From an uncultured Flavobacteriaceae bacterium (GTDB taxonomy: Bacteria; Bacteroidota; Bacteroidia; Flavobacteriales; Flavobacteriaceae), in assembly GCA_913043275.1 (NCBI GenBank), contig CAJWLL010000005.1:1-64000 (forward strand): a stretch of 64,000 nucleotides of DNA. The letters run 5' to 3'. The notes under the pieces are model-generated. The model was given only the letters and a program-made list of their open reading frames with translations. It was not told the origin of the DNA and did no database searches. The translations under genes were made by a program, and so were the position numbers. How positions within the stretch are numbered: the stretch's first letter is position 1; every line of letters begins with the position of its first letter. Below are positions 35,054 to 46,180 of this stretch, one piece after another.

Positions 35054-36277
35054 GTGACGAACAGTAATTTATTGGCCATTGCCTCGAAGTATGGGAATCC
35101 CTTATATGTTTATGACTCAGAAAAAATAGCTTCTCAGTACCAAAGGTTAACTTCTGCTTTTAGTAGTATAGAAAATATTAGAATCAATTATGCCGCTAAA
35201 GCCTTGTCCAATATCTCAATCCTAAAACTAATGCGACAATTGGGTTCGGGACTGGATACGGTTTCCATCCAGGAGGTGAAATTGGGACTTGCAGCAGGTT
35301 TTGATCCTCAAGCTATAATTTATACCCCCAATGGGGTTTCCCTAAAAGAAATTGAGACGGTTGCCAAAATGGGTGTACAGATCAATATCGACAACCTATC
35401 CCTTTTGGAACAATTCGGTACACGCAATCCTAAAATCCCCGTTTGTATTCGAATTAACCCTCATGTGATGGCAGGGGGCAACAGCAATATCTCTGTAGGG
35501 CATATTGACTCCAAATTTGGTGTCTCTATTCATCAAATCCCCCATTTACTTAGGATTGTAGAAAATACCGCTATGAATATCAACGGTATTCATATGCATA
35601 CAGGCAGTGATATTTTAGACATCGATGTTTTCCTCAATGGAGCCGAAATTTTATTCGATGCAGCAAAGCATTTTAAAATGCTTGAATTTTTAGATTTTGG
35701 CAGTGGTTTTAAAGTTCCTTATCATGTGAACGATATCGAAACCAATATCGAGGAACTAGGTGTAAAATTATCCAAAAGATTTATTTCATTCTGTAAAGAA
35801 AACGGCAGTGACCTTCAATTGATCTTTGAACCAGGTAAGTTTTTGGTCAGTCAGGCAGGGCACTTCCTCACCCAAGTGAATGTAGTCAAACAAACCACCT
35901 CCACCGTCTTTGCACAGGTAGATAGTGGTTTTAACCATTTGATCCGACCCATGCTTTACGGCTCCCATCACCATATTGAAAACATTTCGAATCCAAAAGG
36001 AAAAAAAAGGTTTTACTCGGTGGTCGGATATATATGTGAAACTGACACCTTTGGTAGCAATCGCAAAATCGCGGAGATCAGCGAAGGAGATATATTAGTG
36101 TTTAGAAATTGTGGCGCCTATTGTTTTTCGATGGCAAGCAACTACAATTCACGTTACAGACCCGCAGAGGTTTTATGGCATGAGGGCAAATCATATTTGA
36201 TCCGAAAAAGAGAGACCTTTGATGACATCCTCAATAATCAAGTAGAGATTGATTTTACTGAGGTATTTAATAATTAA
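35054..36277 (+). CDS. lysA: diaminopimelate decarboxylase
   Basis: LysA decarboxylates meso-diaminopimelate to lysine with pyridoxal phosphate. The 407-residue protein starts at GTG. The PLP Lys 49 is in NYAAKAL, followed by the alanine-racemase-like TIM barrel with SGLDTVSIQEVKLG, GIHMHTGSDI (His), a DFGSGF glycine loop and FEPGKFLVS. The C-terminal barrel has the active-site Cys in VGYICETDTFG and CGAYCFSMASNYNSRYRPAEVL. The glycine loop reads DFGSGF where most homologues have D[LI]GGG[FL]. It is transcribed alone and converges toward mnmA. Confidence 0.94.
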   Translation: MTNSNLLAIASKYGNPLYVYDSEKIASQYQRLTSAFSSIENIRINYAAKALSNISILKLMRQLGSGLDTVSIQEVKLGLAAGFDPQAIIYTPNGVSLKEIETVAKMGVQINIDNLSLLEQFGTRNPKIPVCIRINPHVMAGGNSNISVGHIDSKFGVSIHQIPHLLRIVENTAMNINGIHMHTGSDILDIDVFLNGAEILFDAAKHFKMLEFLDFGSGFKVPYHVNDIETNIEELGVKLSKRFISFCKENGSDLQLIFEPGKFLVSQAGHFLTQVNVVKQTTSTVFAQVDSGFNHLIRPMLYGSHHHIENISNPKGKKRFYSVVGYICETDTFGSNRKIAEISEGDILVFRNCGAYCFSMASNYNSRYRPAEVLWHEGKSYLIRKRETFDDILNNQVEIDFTEVFNN

Positions 36278-36432
36278 ATTACAACTGAGAAAAAAGCATT
36301 AAATTGTTTTTTTTTATGTTTCAATAATTTTTAAGATCGTCACGCGTTAAGACTTTTAGAGGTGGGAGAGAAAAGCTATTTTTACACTCCTTATAAACTC
36401 TTTAAGAGCCATTTAATACTTTAAAAAACACC
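36278..36432. other. 155-base convergent intergenic region without a recognised element
   Basis: This gap lies between the ends of lysA and mnmA. It contains a perfect 11-base palindrome, CTCTTTAAGAG at 36398-36408, and long A/T runs, but I find no hairpin with a T tract, no ORF and no RNA gene that I can support. Confidence 0.5.
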
Positions 36433-37605
36433 CTAGAAAATCACCCCAGACCCCAGCAATTCTCTATCATTGTACCATGCCACAAATTGACCGGAAGTAA
36501 TGGCCGATTGATGTTCATCAAACAAGACATAAAAGGCATCAGTTTTTGGGAAAAGGGTGGCTTTTTGCAAAGGCTGTCGGTAGCGTATTCGAGCCATCAC
36601 AGACATGCTATCCCCATAGGATGTTTTTAGATCATCCCTTACCCAATGCACATCACCAACCCTAACCTTCAGAGCCTTTCGAAACAAACCAGAGTGATCT
36701 TTACCTTGACCAACATAAACGATATTTTCTTCCACATCAATGTCAATAACAAATAGAGGCTCAGGGGTTCCTCCAACTGACAGCCTTTTTCTTTGGCCAA
36801 CGGTGAAAAAATGCGCCCCTTGGTGTTTACCCACTATTTTTCCATCTGTGGCTTGAAAACGGGTTTTTCTAGATTGATCCGTCAAGGTTTTGGGCTCCTC
36901 TTTACTCTTATAAAAATCTTGGGGTATCTCTATTATGTAACCTACTTTGGGTCGCAGTTGTTGTTGTAAAAAATCGGGCAAACTTACTTTTCCGATAAAG
37001 CAAAGTCCTTGAGAGTCTTTTTTTTCTGCAGTAACCAAGTCCAATTCACGAGCAATTTTCCGTACTTCCGATTTTTTCAAATGACCTATTGGAAATAAGG
37101 TTTTGGCCAATTGATCTTGAGTCAATTGACAGAGGAAATAAGATTGGTCTTTGTTGCCGTCAGCACCGCTGATCAATCGGTAAATACTCTTGTTTTCGAC
37201 AAAAAGTGCTTCTTTTTGACAATAATGCCCCGTAGCCACATAGTCTGCCCCCAAAGACAGGGCGATTTTCAAAAAAACGTCAAACTTAATTTCCCGGTTA
37301 CAAAGTACATCGGGGTTGGGGGTTCTTCCAGCAGCGTATTCGTCGAACATATAGTCAACGATGCGTTCTTTATATTCAGCACTTAAATCTAAGGTTTGAA
37401 AAGGGACTCCCAACTTTTCAGCTACCAACATAGCATCATTACTGTCTTCAAGCCAAGGACATTCATTTGATAGTGTCACAGACTCATCGTGCCAGTTTTT
37501 CATAAACAGGCCAATGACTTCGTAATCCTGCTGAGTTAGTAAATAGGCAGCTACACTTGAGTCTACACCCCCAGACAATGCTACAATTACCCTTTTCTTT
37601 TTCAT
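36433..37605 (-). CDS. mnmA: tRNA 2-thiouridine(34) synthase MnmA
   Basis: MnmA thiolates U34 of tRNA-Lys, -Glu and -Gln. The 390-residue enzyme has the PP-loop SGGVDSSV (11-18), the FMKNW segment (34-38), TPNPDVLCN with catalytic Cys 102, the second catalytic Cys 202 in SQGLCFIG, and the GLCFIGK...[16 protein letters not shown] region typical of the family. An insertion with [16 protein letters not shown] (39-54) is slightly longer than in E. coli. It lies 49 bases after yidC in a minus-strand series with pyrG and guaA, but has its own gap and could be independently started. Confidence 0.95.
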   Translation of the reverse strand: MKKKRVIVALSGGVDSSVAAYLLTQQDYEVIGLFMKNWHDESVTLSNECPWLEDSNDAMLVAEKLGVPFQTLDLSAEYKERIVDYMFDEYAAGRTPNPDVLCNREIKFDVFLKIALSLGADYVATGHYCQKEALFVENKSIYRLISGADGNKDQSYFLCQLTQDQLAKTLFPIGHLKKSEVRKIARELDLVTAEKKDSQGLCFIGKVSLPDFLQQQLRPKVGYIIEIPQDFYKSKEEPKTLTDQSRKTRFQATDGKIVGKHQGAHFFTVGQRKRLSVGGTPEPLFVIDIDVEENIVYVGQGKDHSGLFRKALKVRVGDVHWVRDDLKTSYGDSMSVMARIRYRQPLQKATLFPKTDAFYVLFDEHQSAITSGQFVAWYNDRELLGSGVIF

Positions 37606-37654
37606 GGAGTAAAGTTACGCCAAGAAATTAAAATATAATCCTAATAGCATAAGG

Positions 37655-39484
37655 CTATCTCCCGCGTGCTTTTTTTTGCTTTTCGGCCTCTTCCATTGCT
37701 TTTTGCAGACGTGCAGAAAAGCCTCCAGATTTTTTGGGCTTCTTTTTGTTCTCCTCAATCTGAGCATGGATTTTTTGGTCGTCAATGATATAATTCTTAA
37801 TCACCAACATCAAAAAGATGGTCAACAGGTTAGAAACAAAATAGTACAAACTCAAACCACTTGCGTAGTTGTTAAAGAAAAACAACATCATAAGTGGCAT
37901 CAGGTACATGATGACTTTCATATTGGGCATTCCTGGCTGTTGAGGCATGGTTTGCTGGCCGGTGGTCATCTGGGTATAAAAGAAGATAGCTACAGAGGCC
38001 AAAATGGGAAATAGACTGACATGGTCACCGTAAAATGGAATGTTAAATCCTAAGTCTAGAATCGAGTCATATGAAGACAAATCATCTGCCCATAGAAAAC
38101 TCTTTTTTCGCAATTCAAAAGCAACGGGGAAAAAAGTGAAAAGGGCATAAAAAACAGGGAGTTGCAACAAAGCCGGGATACAACCTGCCATGGGATTGGC
38201 TCCGGCGCGGTTGTAGAGACTCATCGTTTCCTGTTGACGCTTTACTGAATTATCTTTGTGTTTTTTGTTTAATTCCTCAATTTCAGGTTTTAATACTTTC
38301 ATTTTGATCTGAGAAACATAGGACTTGTAGGTTACAGGAGACATGGCTAAACGAACAATGACAGTCATTAATATAATGGCGATACCGTGGGGTAGGAAAG
38401 AAGATAAGAATCCATACAAAGGCAAAAAGATGAATCGATTCAACCATCCAAAAATACCCCATCCCAAGGGTATAGAAGATTCTAGATCCCTCTCATAAGA
38501 TTTTAAAGTTTGATAATCGGTAATTCCAAAATAATACTCAAACCGACTTCCAAATTCCCCCGATTGATAAGCCAATGGGATTTGTACGCCAAATTTTTTG
38601 GTAAATACCTCGTCTAAAGAAGGGTCATCTGACAAGTTTTCGGAAGTAACTCTAAGTTGATCTATAGGCTTTTCGGGAATCAAAATAGCACTGAAAAAGT
38701 GTTGTCTAAAAGAAACCCATCGCACCTCCTCCGGGGATTCCTCATCACTTCCACTCAGGGATAGATAATCTATTTTATCCCTTTCATAGCCGTAAGTGAG
38801 TTCGGTATAGCGCCCCTCATAATCAATACTTTTGGAATTTCGGTAAGCACTGGTTTCCCAGGATAATAGCGCCGGCTCACTGCTGTCCAATAGAGCCGAA
38901 ATTCCCGAAGATTGAATGGTAAAATCAACCAAAAAATGCTCTGCGTCAATGGAATAAACAAATTCCAAATACTGGTTGGGTGCAATGGCCGCTTTTAGGG
39001 ATAGTATTTGCTTTCCATTTTCGGAACTCATTTGAGGGGAAAAATAAAAGTCTTTGGTGTTGAGTCTTCGACCATCTTTGGTGGTGAACTGAACATTGAA
39101 TTGAGTGTTTCCTTCTTTGACCAATTCCAAGGGTTGATCAAGGTAATCGGTATAATCTTTGAGTCGAACAAGCTCAAGCAGCCCGCCCATAGGACTGACT
39201 TTTATTAAAAGATCTTTATTTTCAATTATTTGGGTAGTAGCTCCCTGATCGGTCATCCAATTACTGAAAATCCCAAAAGTACTTTGTAGGTTTATTTTAT
39301 GAAGGGAGTCGTTTAATTGAATGGGGGGCGCTTCCTTCTGTTCAGTTGCGACTTCGGTTTTTTCGGGTTGCGCGGACGGACTTGTTCCCTCTTCAGGTTT
39401 ATTAACATACAGCATCCATGTAAGGATCATCGCAATGAGCACGAATCCAATGAATTGGTAGGGGTCAAATCTTCTTTCTTCCAT
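37655..39484 (-). CDS. yidC: membrane protein insertase YidC
   Basis: YidC inserts and folds inner-membrane proteins alone or with SecYEG. The 609-residue protein has the Gram-negative long form: an N-terminal membrane helix (about 9-25), a large periplasmic beta-supersandwich domain (about 55-350), then five membrane helices. The conserved core includes GWGIFGWLNRFIFLPLY, MKVLKPEIEELNKKH, GANPMAGCIPALLQLPVFYALF and SLYYFVSN, where the groove Arg is in the IVRLAMSPVTYKSY stretch. The tail is Lys-rich. It follows pyrG by five bases, so the two are co-transcribed. Confidence 0.96.
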   Translation of the reverse strand: MEERRFDPYQFIGFVLIAMILTWMLYVNKPEEGTSPSAQPEKTEVATEQKEAPPIQLNDSLHKINLQSTFGIFSNWMTDQGATTQIIENKDLLIKVSPMGGLLELVRLKDYTDYLDQPLELVKEGNTQFNVQFTTKDGRRLNTKDFYFSPQMSSENGKQILSLKAAIAPNQYLEFVYSIDAEHFLVDFTIQSSGISALLDSSEPALLSWETSAYRNSKSIDYEGRYTELTYGYERDKIDYLSLSGSDEESPEEVRWVSFRQHFFSAILIPEKPIDQLRVTSENLSDDPSLDEVFTKKFGVQIPLAYQSGEFGSRFEYYFGITDYQTLKSYERDLESSIPLGWGIFGWLNRFIFLPLYGFLSSFLPHGIAIILMTVIVRLAMSPVTYKSYVSQIKMKVLKPEIEELNKKHKDNSVKRQQETMSLYNRAGANPMAGCIPALLQLPVFYALFTFFPVAFELRKKSFLWADDLSSYDSILDLGFNIPFYGDHVSLFPILASVAIFFYTQMTTGQQTMPQQPGMPNMKVIMYLMPLMMLFFFNNYASGLSLYYFVSNLLTIFLMLVIKNYIIDDQKIHAQIEENKKKPKKSGGFSARLQKAMEEAEKQKKARGR

Positions 39485-39489
39485 GAGTT

Positions 39490-41130
<1,641 letters not shown>

Positions 41131-41150
41131 CTACGATGATTAACCGGGCT

Positions 41151-41158
41151 CAAATTTA
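41151..41158 (-). promoter_or_regulatory. -7 element of the pyrG-yidC unit
   Basis: The minus strand reads TAAATTTG 32 bases before the ATG; no TTG is at the usual -33 position, so the call is tentative. Confidence 0.4.
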
Positions 41159-41190
41159 CAAAATACCAAGTTACTTTTATGGCATTTCTA

Positions 41191-42945
41191 CTATTTCTTT
41201 AGCTCGATAATATCATAACCCTTATGTTGCAATAAAAAATAGCCTGTGTTTTCAAAATTATTATTTCGCTTTTTATATAAGAAACGGTGCTCTTCGTAAT
41301 CCGTTTCTCCAATCTGATCTATTGATCTGAAATTACTGGAGTAGGCTTTTCTTAGGATCAAATCCATCGTAAAGTCATAAGCGCGGATGGCAGTTCTATT
41401 GGGCGGTTTACCAAATGTCTTAATGTAGTTAATTTGAAAATGATTGTATTCACCTAGTTTTAAGGGTAATCGATCTGTGGTATAGGTAAACTTCAAATCC
41501 CCCAGTTGCCTTAGCGTCAAGTTAGGGTTTTCATACACATTACCCCTGTAGGTGGTAAACAATTGAACGGATCTAAGTTCCGAGTTCTGGGCACTCATCT
41601 GAGAGCTGGCACTGGAAATCAACGAAAAATCTTGGCTTTCCAGTATTACCTTGTTGGGAAGCGAATCCACCAAAAGGGAATCAACCAAATCAGGGAGCAA
41701 ATAATTGCTCTTTTCCGGACGTAAAACTGTAGCCTTTGGAAACAATTCCAAAAGTTCTTTTTCCACCGAGCGGCTTAACGAATCCGCCACCAAAACAATA
41801 TTGTCTTCTCGATCCAATTTATTGTCCAAATACTCGTACATTCTTTTTCTTAGAAAATTTTTGGATGTCACCGATTGATAAACCGCCTCCCTAAGAACTA
41901 CGGGATTGGTCGAAAGAGGAGCGAATTTAGGAATCTTACGCACTTGGGTATTAGTGGACAGGTAGTCAAAATTGGAGGGGATCAAAGGGCCGATAATGGC
42001 ATCGGTATCCGAAAAATCATGGGTGTTGACAATTTCATTAAGCTTAGAAATATTGTTTTGCGTATCAAAAACATTTAGCTTTACAGAGACTCCGAAGTGA
42101 CACAAGGTGTCAACTGCAAGCAACACACCAGAGTAAAAATCTACAGATAGGGTATGCAAGTTTCGACTTTGTAATAACCTACGGGTATCTTCAATAGAGT
42201 CGTATTCTATCTCATTGGCCTTAAAAGGTAACAATAGGGCCAATTCAATTTTATGAACTTCTTTGATGGAATCCAAAAGTGAAATACGTTCTACCAAAAG
42301 GTCATCCTGAATCTTAAGCTCTCCAGTGGCTTCGGCGGGAACCCTCAATATCATACCTGCCTGCAACCCAAGTTCTGATAGATTAGGATTGAGGGAATCC
42401 AACACCTTTTGGGTGACCCCTATTTTTTTTTCGATGCGATAATATCCTTCCTTGGGAAGCACTTTATAATAATTGTAATCACTGTCCCAAACTGGATCAA
42501 TAGTTTCACTTTCAGTTGTTGAAGCTAAAACCGGAACGCGAATTTCCTGACCCTCCTTAAGTCCCTTTCTGATTTGAGGGTTTAGGGCCTCTAATTCCGG
42601 AATGGTCATCTGGAGATTATAAGCTATGCGCCATTTGGTCTCTTTGAGCTTTACGATATAGGCTTGTGTACTATCATCTACTTTAACCGGCTCGGTTACT
42701 TTCTCAACCACTTCCGGATATATGGGGATGCGCAAAACCATTCGCTTTCTCAAACCAATTTTTTTCAAAAGGGGATTGTAGTCATTTAGCTGCGTTTCTG
42801 TAATGTTGTATTTTCTAGTAATACCGAAGATAGTCTCTTTTTTCTTGACCTTGTGAGAAAGAAACTTTACTGGAATCTCCTGTGCGGTGGAAAAGAGAAT
42901 TCCAAACATTAAAAGAACAAGGAAAAGAATTTTATTTTTTTTCAA
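41191..42945 (-). CDS. LysM protein fused to a PBP1-type solute-receptor-like domain
   Basis: The 584-residue exported protein has a signal peptide (about 1-22, ending STAQE). Three LysM modules follow: about 27-75 (SHKVKKKETIFGITRKYNI, VLRIP), 92-140 (YIVKLKETKWRIAYNLQM, IRVP) and 155-207 (GVTQKVLDSLNPNLSELG, LRVP). The remainder (about 235-584) resembles a type 1 periplasmic ligand-binding fold (ALLLPFKAN, DFYSGVLLAVD, AIIGPLIPSNFD, FAPLSTNP). The LysM modules should hold it on peptidoglycan; ligand unknown. It lies between guaA and pyrG, with gaps of 18 and 72 bases. Confidence 0.87.
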   Translation of the reverse strand: MKKNKILFLVLLMFGILFSTAQEIPVKFLSHKVKKKETIFGITRKYNITETQLNDYNPLLKKIGLRKRMVLRIPIYPEVVEKVTEPVKVDDSTQAYIVKLKETKWRIAYNLQMTIPELEALNPQIRKGLKEGQEIRVPVLASTTESETIDPVWDSDYNYYKVLPKEGYYRIEKKIGVTQKVLDSLNPNLSELGLQAGMILRVPAEATGELKIQDDLLVERISLLDSIKEVHKIELALLLPFKANEIEYDSIEDTRRLLQSRNLHTLSVDFYSGVLLAVDTLCHFGVSVKLNVFDTQNNISKLNEIVNTHDFSDTDAIIGPLIPSNFDYLSTNTQVRKIPKFAPLSTNPVVLREAVYQSVTSKNFLRKRMYEYLDNKLDREDNIVLVADSLSRSVEKELLELFPKATVLRPEKSNYLLPDLVDSLLVDSLPNKVILESQDFSLISSASSQMSAQNSELRSVQLFTTYRGNVYENPNLTLRQLGDLKFTYTTDRLPLKLGEYNHFQINYIKTFGKPPNRTAIRAYDFTMDLILRKAYSSNFRSIDQIGETDYEEHRFLYKKRNNNFENTGYFLLQHKGYDIIELKK

Positions 42946-42963
42946 TTTATTTTTTCTTCAGGT

Positions 42964-44493
42964 CTATTCCCATTCAATCGTTGCAGGAGGTTTAGAGCTT
43001 ATATCATACACCACCCGGTTAACTCCCTTTACTTTGTTGATGATCTCATTGGATATTTTTTGCAAAAATGCATAAGGTAAATCTACCCAATCTGCTGTCA
43101 TCCCATCGGTTGATTGAACTGCACGAAGGACTATACACTTTTCATAAGTGCGTTCATCACCCATCACCCCAACGCTATTTACAGGCAATAGCATTGCGCC
43201 TGCCTGCCAAACTTGGTCATACAGATCCCAAGATTTTAATCCATTGATAAAAATTGCATCTACCTCTTGGAGCATGTGAACCTTTTCTAAGGTGATGTCT
43301 CCCAAAATTCTGATCCCCAGTCCGGGTCCGGGAAAAGGATGACGACCCAATAATTCGGTATCGATACCAATACTGGCTCCTACTCGCCTCACCTCGTCTT
43401 TAAACAACATCTTAAGAGGTTCTACCAGCTTTAGCTTCATATAATCGGGTAACCCACCTACATTGTGATGGGATTTGATGGTTGCCGAGGGACCGTTTAC
43501 AGAAATGGATTCAATTACATCGGGATAGATTGTGCCTTGGGCCAACCAGCTAACCCCAAGTATGTTTTTGGATTCATCATTAAAAACATCTATAAAGGTA
43601 TTGCCGATGATTTTTCTTTTTTTCTCTGGGTCGGCCTCTCCTTTTAAAGCCTTAAGGAATTGAACCGAGGCATCAACACCTTTGACGTTCAAACCCATGC
43701 CTTCGTATTGATTCAATACGCTTTCAAACTCGTTTTTTCTCAATAAACCATTATTGACAAAAACACAATGCAACTGCTTGCCGACAGCTTTGTGCAATAA
43801 AAATGCCGCTACAGTGGAATCAACACCACCTGACAGTCCCAAAATCACTTTTTCGTCACCTACGATATCGACAATTTTTTTTACTGTCATTTCCACAAAA
43901 GATTCGGGGGTCCAGTTTTGTTGGATTCCGGCAATTTTGATCAAAAAGTTTTCCAAAAGTATTTTCCCATCTTTGGTATGGTATACCTCGGGGTGGAATT
44001 GGATTCCAAAAGTGGTTTCTCCCTCGATACAATAAGCCGCGTTTTTAACATCCTCTGTACTGGCCAGAAGTAATCCTCTATCGGGTAATTGGTCAATGGT
44101 ATCGCTATGACTCATCCAAACTTGACTGCCTTTGCTAATGTCTTCAAAAAATGGCTCTCCAGATTGGACAAAGGATAGATTTGCTCTACCGTATTCTCGG
44201 TTGTTGGAGGGGTTGACCACCCCTCCAGAAAAATGGGCTAAATACTGTGCTCCATAGCAAACTGCAAGCAAGGGTAGTTTGCCTCTTATAGCCGAAACAT
44301 CGAAATAAGGCGCCTCCTCTGAAAGAACAGAATAAGGAGAACCCGAAAGGATCACAGCATTGAATTCCTCAATACACTTCGGTGAATTATTAAAAGGATG
44401 GATTTCACAGTAGATGAACAGTTCTCTGACACGTCTAGCGATCAATTGGGTGTATTGTGACCCAAAATCAAGAATCAATACTTTGTCTTGCAT
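42964..44493 (-). CDS. guaA: GMP synthase (glutamine-hydrolysing)
   Basis: GuaA converts XMP to GMP with ATP and glutamine ammonia. The 509-residue protein has the glutaminase triad: Cys 79 in LLAVCYGAQ, His 167 and Glu 169 in IQFHPEV. The ATP pyrophosphatase domain has the PP-loop [14 protein letters not shown] (about 216-229) and the dimerisation domain ends with the conserved PPATIEWE. It has a -7 element only four bases upstream of ATG. The LysM-receptor gene follows after 18 bases. Confidence 0.97.
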   Translation of the reverse strand: MQDKVLILDFGSQYTQLIARRVRELFIYCEIHPFNNSPKCIEEFNAVILSGSPYSVLSEEAPYFDVSAIRGKLPLLAVCYGAQYLAHFSGGVVNPSNNREYGRANLSFVQSGEPFFEDISKGSQVWMSHSDTIDQLPDRGLLLASTEDVKNAAYCIEGETTFGIQFHPEVYHTKDGKILLENFLIKIAGIQQNWTPESFVEMTVKKIVDIVGDEKVILGLSGGVDSTVAAFLLHKAVGKQLHCVFVNNGLLRKNEFESVLNQYEGMGLNVKGVDASVQFLKALKGEADPEKKRKIIGNTFIDVFNDESKNILGVSWLAQGTIYPDVIESISVNGPSATIKSHHNVGGLPDYMKLKLVEPLKMLFKDEVRRVGASIGIDTELLGRHPFPGPGLGIRILGDITLEKVHMLQEVDAIFINGLKSWDLYDQVWQAGAMLLPVNSVGVMGDERTYEKCIVLRAVQSTDGMTADWVDLPYAFLQKISNEIINKVKGVNRVVYDISSKPPATIEWE

Positions 44494-44497
44494 CTTT

Positions 44498-44505
44498 CAA
44501 AAATA
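44498..44505 (-). promoter_or_regulatory. -7 element of guaA, predicted leaderless
   Basis: The minus strand reads TATTTTTG ending four bases before the guaA ATG at 44493. A -33 TTG is not evident. Confidence 0.45.
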
Positions 44506-44568
44506 CAATATATTCAGTTGGTTTGAATTGGTAATAAAAGGATTTTATTAAAAAAATGTTGATGAAAC

Positions 44569-46173
44569 TCAGACCTCGAGTACAGAGAATTCAGCAGATA
44601 AAGGATCAAAATTTTCCATCAGAAAATCGATGAATTTACTGCCGTGTTCTAGATAAAAACTGCTGAAATTCTCCACCCTTTCTTGCAACTGTCCTCCTGG
44701 AAAAAGCTGTTCCTGCAATAAAACTAAACGCTCTACTTGATCCTTTAACTTAACTTTTTGGGCTTTTAATAGACGATTCTCCAAACGGTCAATTCCATTA
44801 AACTGTTTTACCTTTTGGGCCTTGACTGCACCCTCAAAAGAGATATCTGTTTCCTGAATCAGTGACTCCAAATATTCAAACTGTACTTCGAGGAGTTTTT
44901 TAAATGGGGACAAATCTAAATCAATGTTACTAATCTGCCTTACTTTTTTGTTTATCAACGAATTTCTTTTAAGAAAAAGGTCTTTCAATTCCAGTTTAAA
45001 ATTTCTGATTTTACGTACATTTTTCTCACTGATCAATAAAGCTGCGTTTCGCAAAACCATAATAGGAAAAGGAACTTTCTGAGCATCAAAAAAAGATTTA
45101 AGTTCTAGCCAATAAGCTAGCTCCCCACCACCTCCGATATAGGCTATATTAGGCAGTATAACCTCCTGATAGAGTGGACGCAGTAAAACGCTAGGAGAAA
45201 AATTTTCAGAAGATTTATCAAGTAAACCTATCATTTCTAATGCATCAATACTTTCTTCTTTTCCATCCCAGGTATAACCGTTTTCATTTTTTAACAACCG
45301 ATGCCTTTTTCCTTCTTCCAAAAAAAACAAATTTAAATCTCTAGGTTTAACTTGAGGCTTGTAATTAGGATTATAATTCTTTTTTAGGGTATCAATTTGG
45401 GAAAGGACACTTTGCGCACAGCTTTTTCTTTGTAATTCCTCCTTTAAATAAGGAATAAAGTGTTTTTTTAAGGCCGTGTCATAACCATCAATAATCAACA
45501 GTCCATAATCCTCAAAGAGAGAATTCACAAAGATTCTCGTCGCATGAGACAAATCACCTCCAGCATCATAGCTTTTTTCGATCAAAGCTTTTAATGCCTT
45601 CGCGTTGATACTTCTGCCTAGTTCTTGTTTGAATAGATCTAAAAGGGACTTCAAACTTTTGGTTTTTATTTTCCCTACTGCTCCCCTCGACTCATCATTC
45701 CATTGGAATTTTTTGCCTCGGAAAATAAAAGCGCTGATTTCCTCAACATCATGGTCTTCTGTCGCCATCCAATAAATGGGAACAAAATCCATATCGGGAT
45801 ATTGGTCTTTTAGTTGTCGACAAAGTTTGATAGCACTGACAATCTTATAAATAAAATAGAGGGGGCCGGTCATCAAACACATCTGATGCCCGGTGGTAAC
45901 TGTAAGGGTGTTTTCGTTTTCAAGCTGTTGGAGGTTTTTAGCTACTGAGGAGGACATTTCTATATTGCTATACTGCCGGCAAAGACTCTCACAAAGTGTT
46001 TTTCTGATCTGAAGAGAGAAAACCTTCTTTTTTGTTAACGCTTGTTGGTAAAGATTTATAAAACTGGGCACACCACTGTGAAATGCTTGTAATTCCTTTT
46101 TATCGTTCAGATAATCACATATCAGTTCGGAAAAATATCCTGTTTTGACAAACGGAATCTGATGCGCTTTCAT
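44569..46173 (-). CDS. bshC: bacillithiol biosynthesis cysteine-adding enzyme BshC
   Basis: BshC adds cysteine to glucosaminyl-malate in the last step of bacillithiol, the low-molecular-weight thiol used in place of glutathione by Firmicutes and also by Bacteroidota. The 534-residue protein (ATG at 46173; a GTG two codons earlier is possible) has a nucleotidyl-transferase-like core with VTTGHQMCLMTGPLYFIYK, the HxxxH-like EDHDVEEISAF, and PLYQEVILPNIAYIGGGGELAYWL, then a long helical coiled coil at the C-terminus. It is the last gene of the ftsY-hydrolase-rimO-bshC unit; bshA and bshB are elsewhere. Confidence 0.93.
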   Translation of the reverse strand: MKAHQIPFVKTGYFSELICDYLNDKKELQAFHSGVPSFINLYQQALTKKKVFSLQIRKTLCESLCRQYSNIEMSSSVAKNLQQLENENTLTVTTGHQMCLMTGPLYFIYKIVSAIKLCRQLKDQYPDMDFVPIYWMATEDHDVEEISAFIFRGKKFQWNDESRGAVGKIKTKSLKSLLDLFKQELGRSINAKALKALIEKSYDAGGDLSHATRIFVNSLFEDYGLLIIDGYDTALKKHFIPYLKEELQRKSCAQSVLSQIDTLKKNYNPNYKPQVKPRDLNLFFLEEGKRHRLLKNENGYTWDGKEESIDALEMIGLLDKSSENFSPSVLLRPLYQEVILPNIAYIGGGGELAYWLELKSFFDAQKVPFPIMVLRNAALLISEKNVRKIRNFKLELKDLFLKRNSLINKKVRQISNIDLDLSPFKKLLEVQFEYLESLIQETDISFEGAVKAQKVKQFNGIDRLENRLLKAQKVKLKDQVERLVLLQEQLFPGGQLQERVENFSSFYLEHGSKFIDFLMENFDPLSAEFSVLEV

Positions 46174-46180
46174 GACCATT

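Noticed and set aside
36398-36408. CTCTTTAAGAG palindrome as a terminator or operator between lysA and mnmA
   Set aside because: The arms are adjacent so no stable hairpin with T tract can form; a single occurrence gives no support for an operator.
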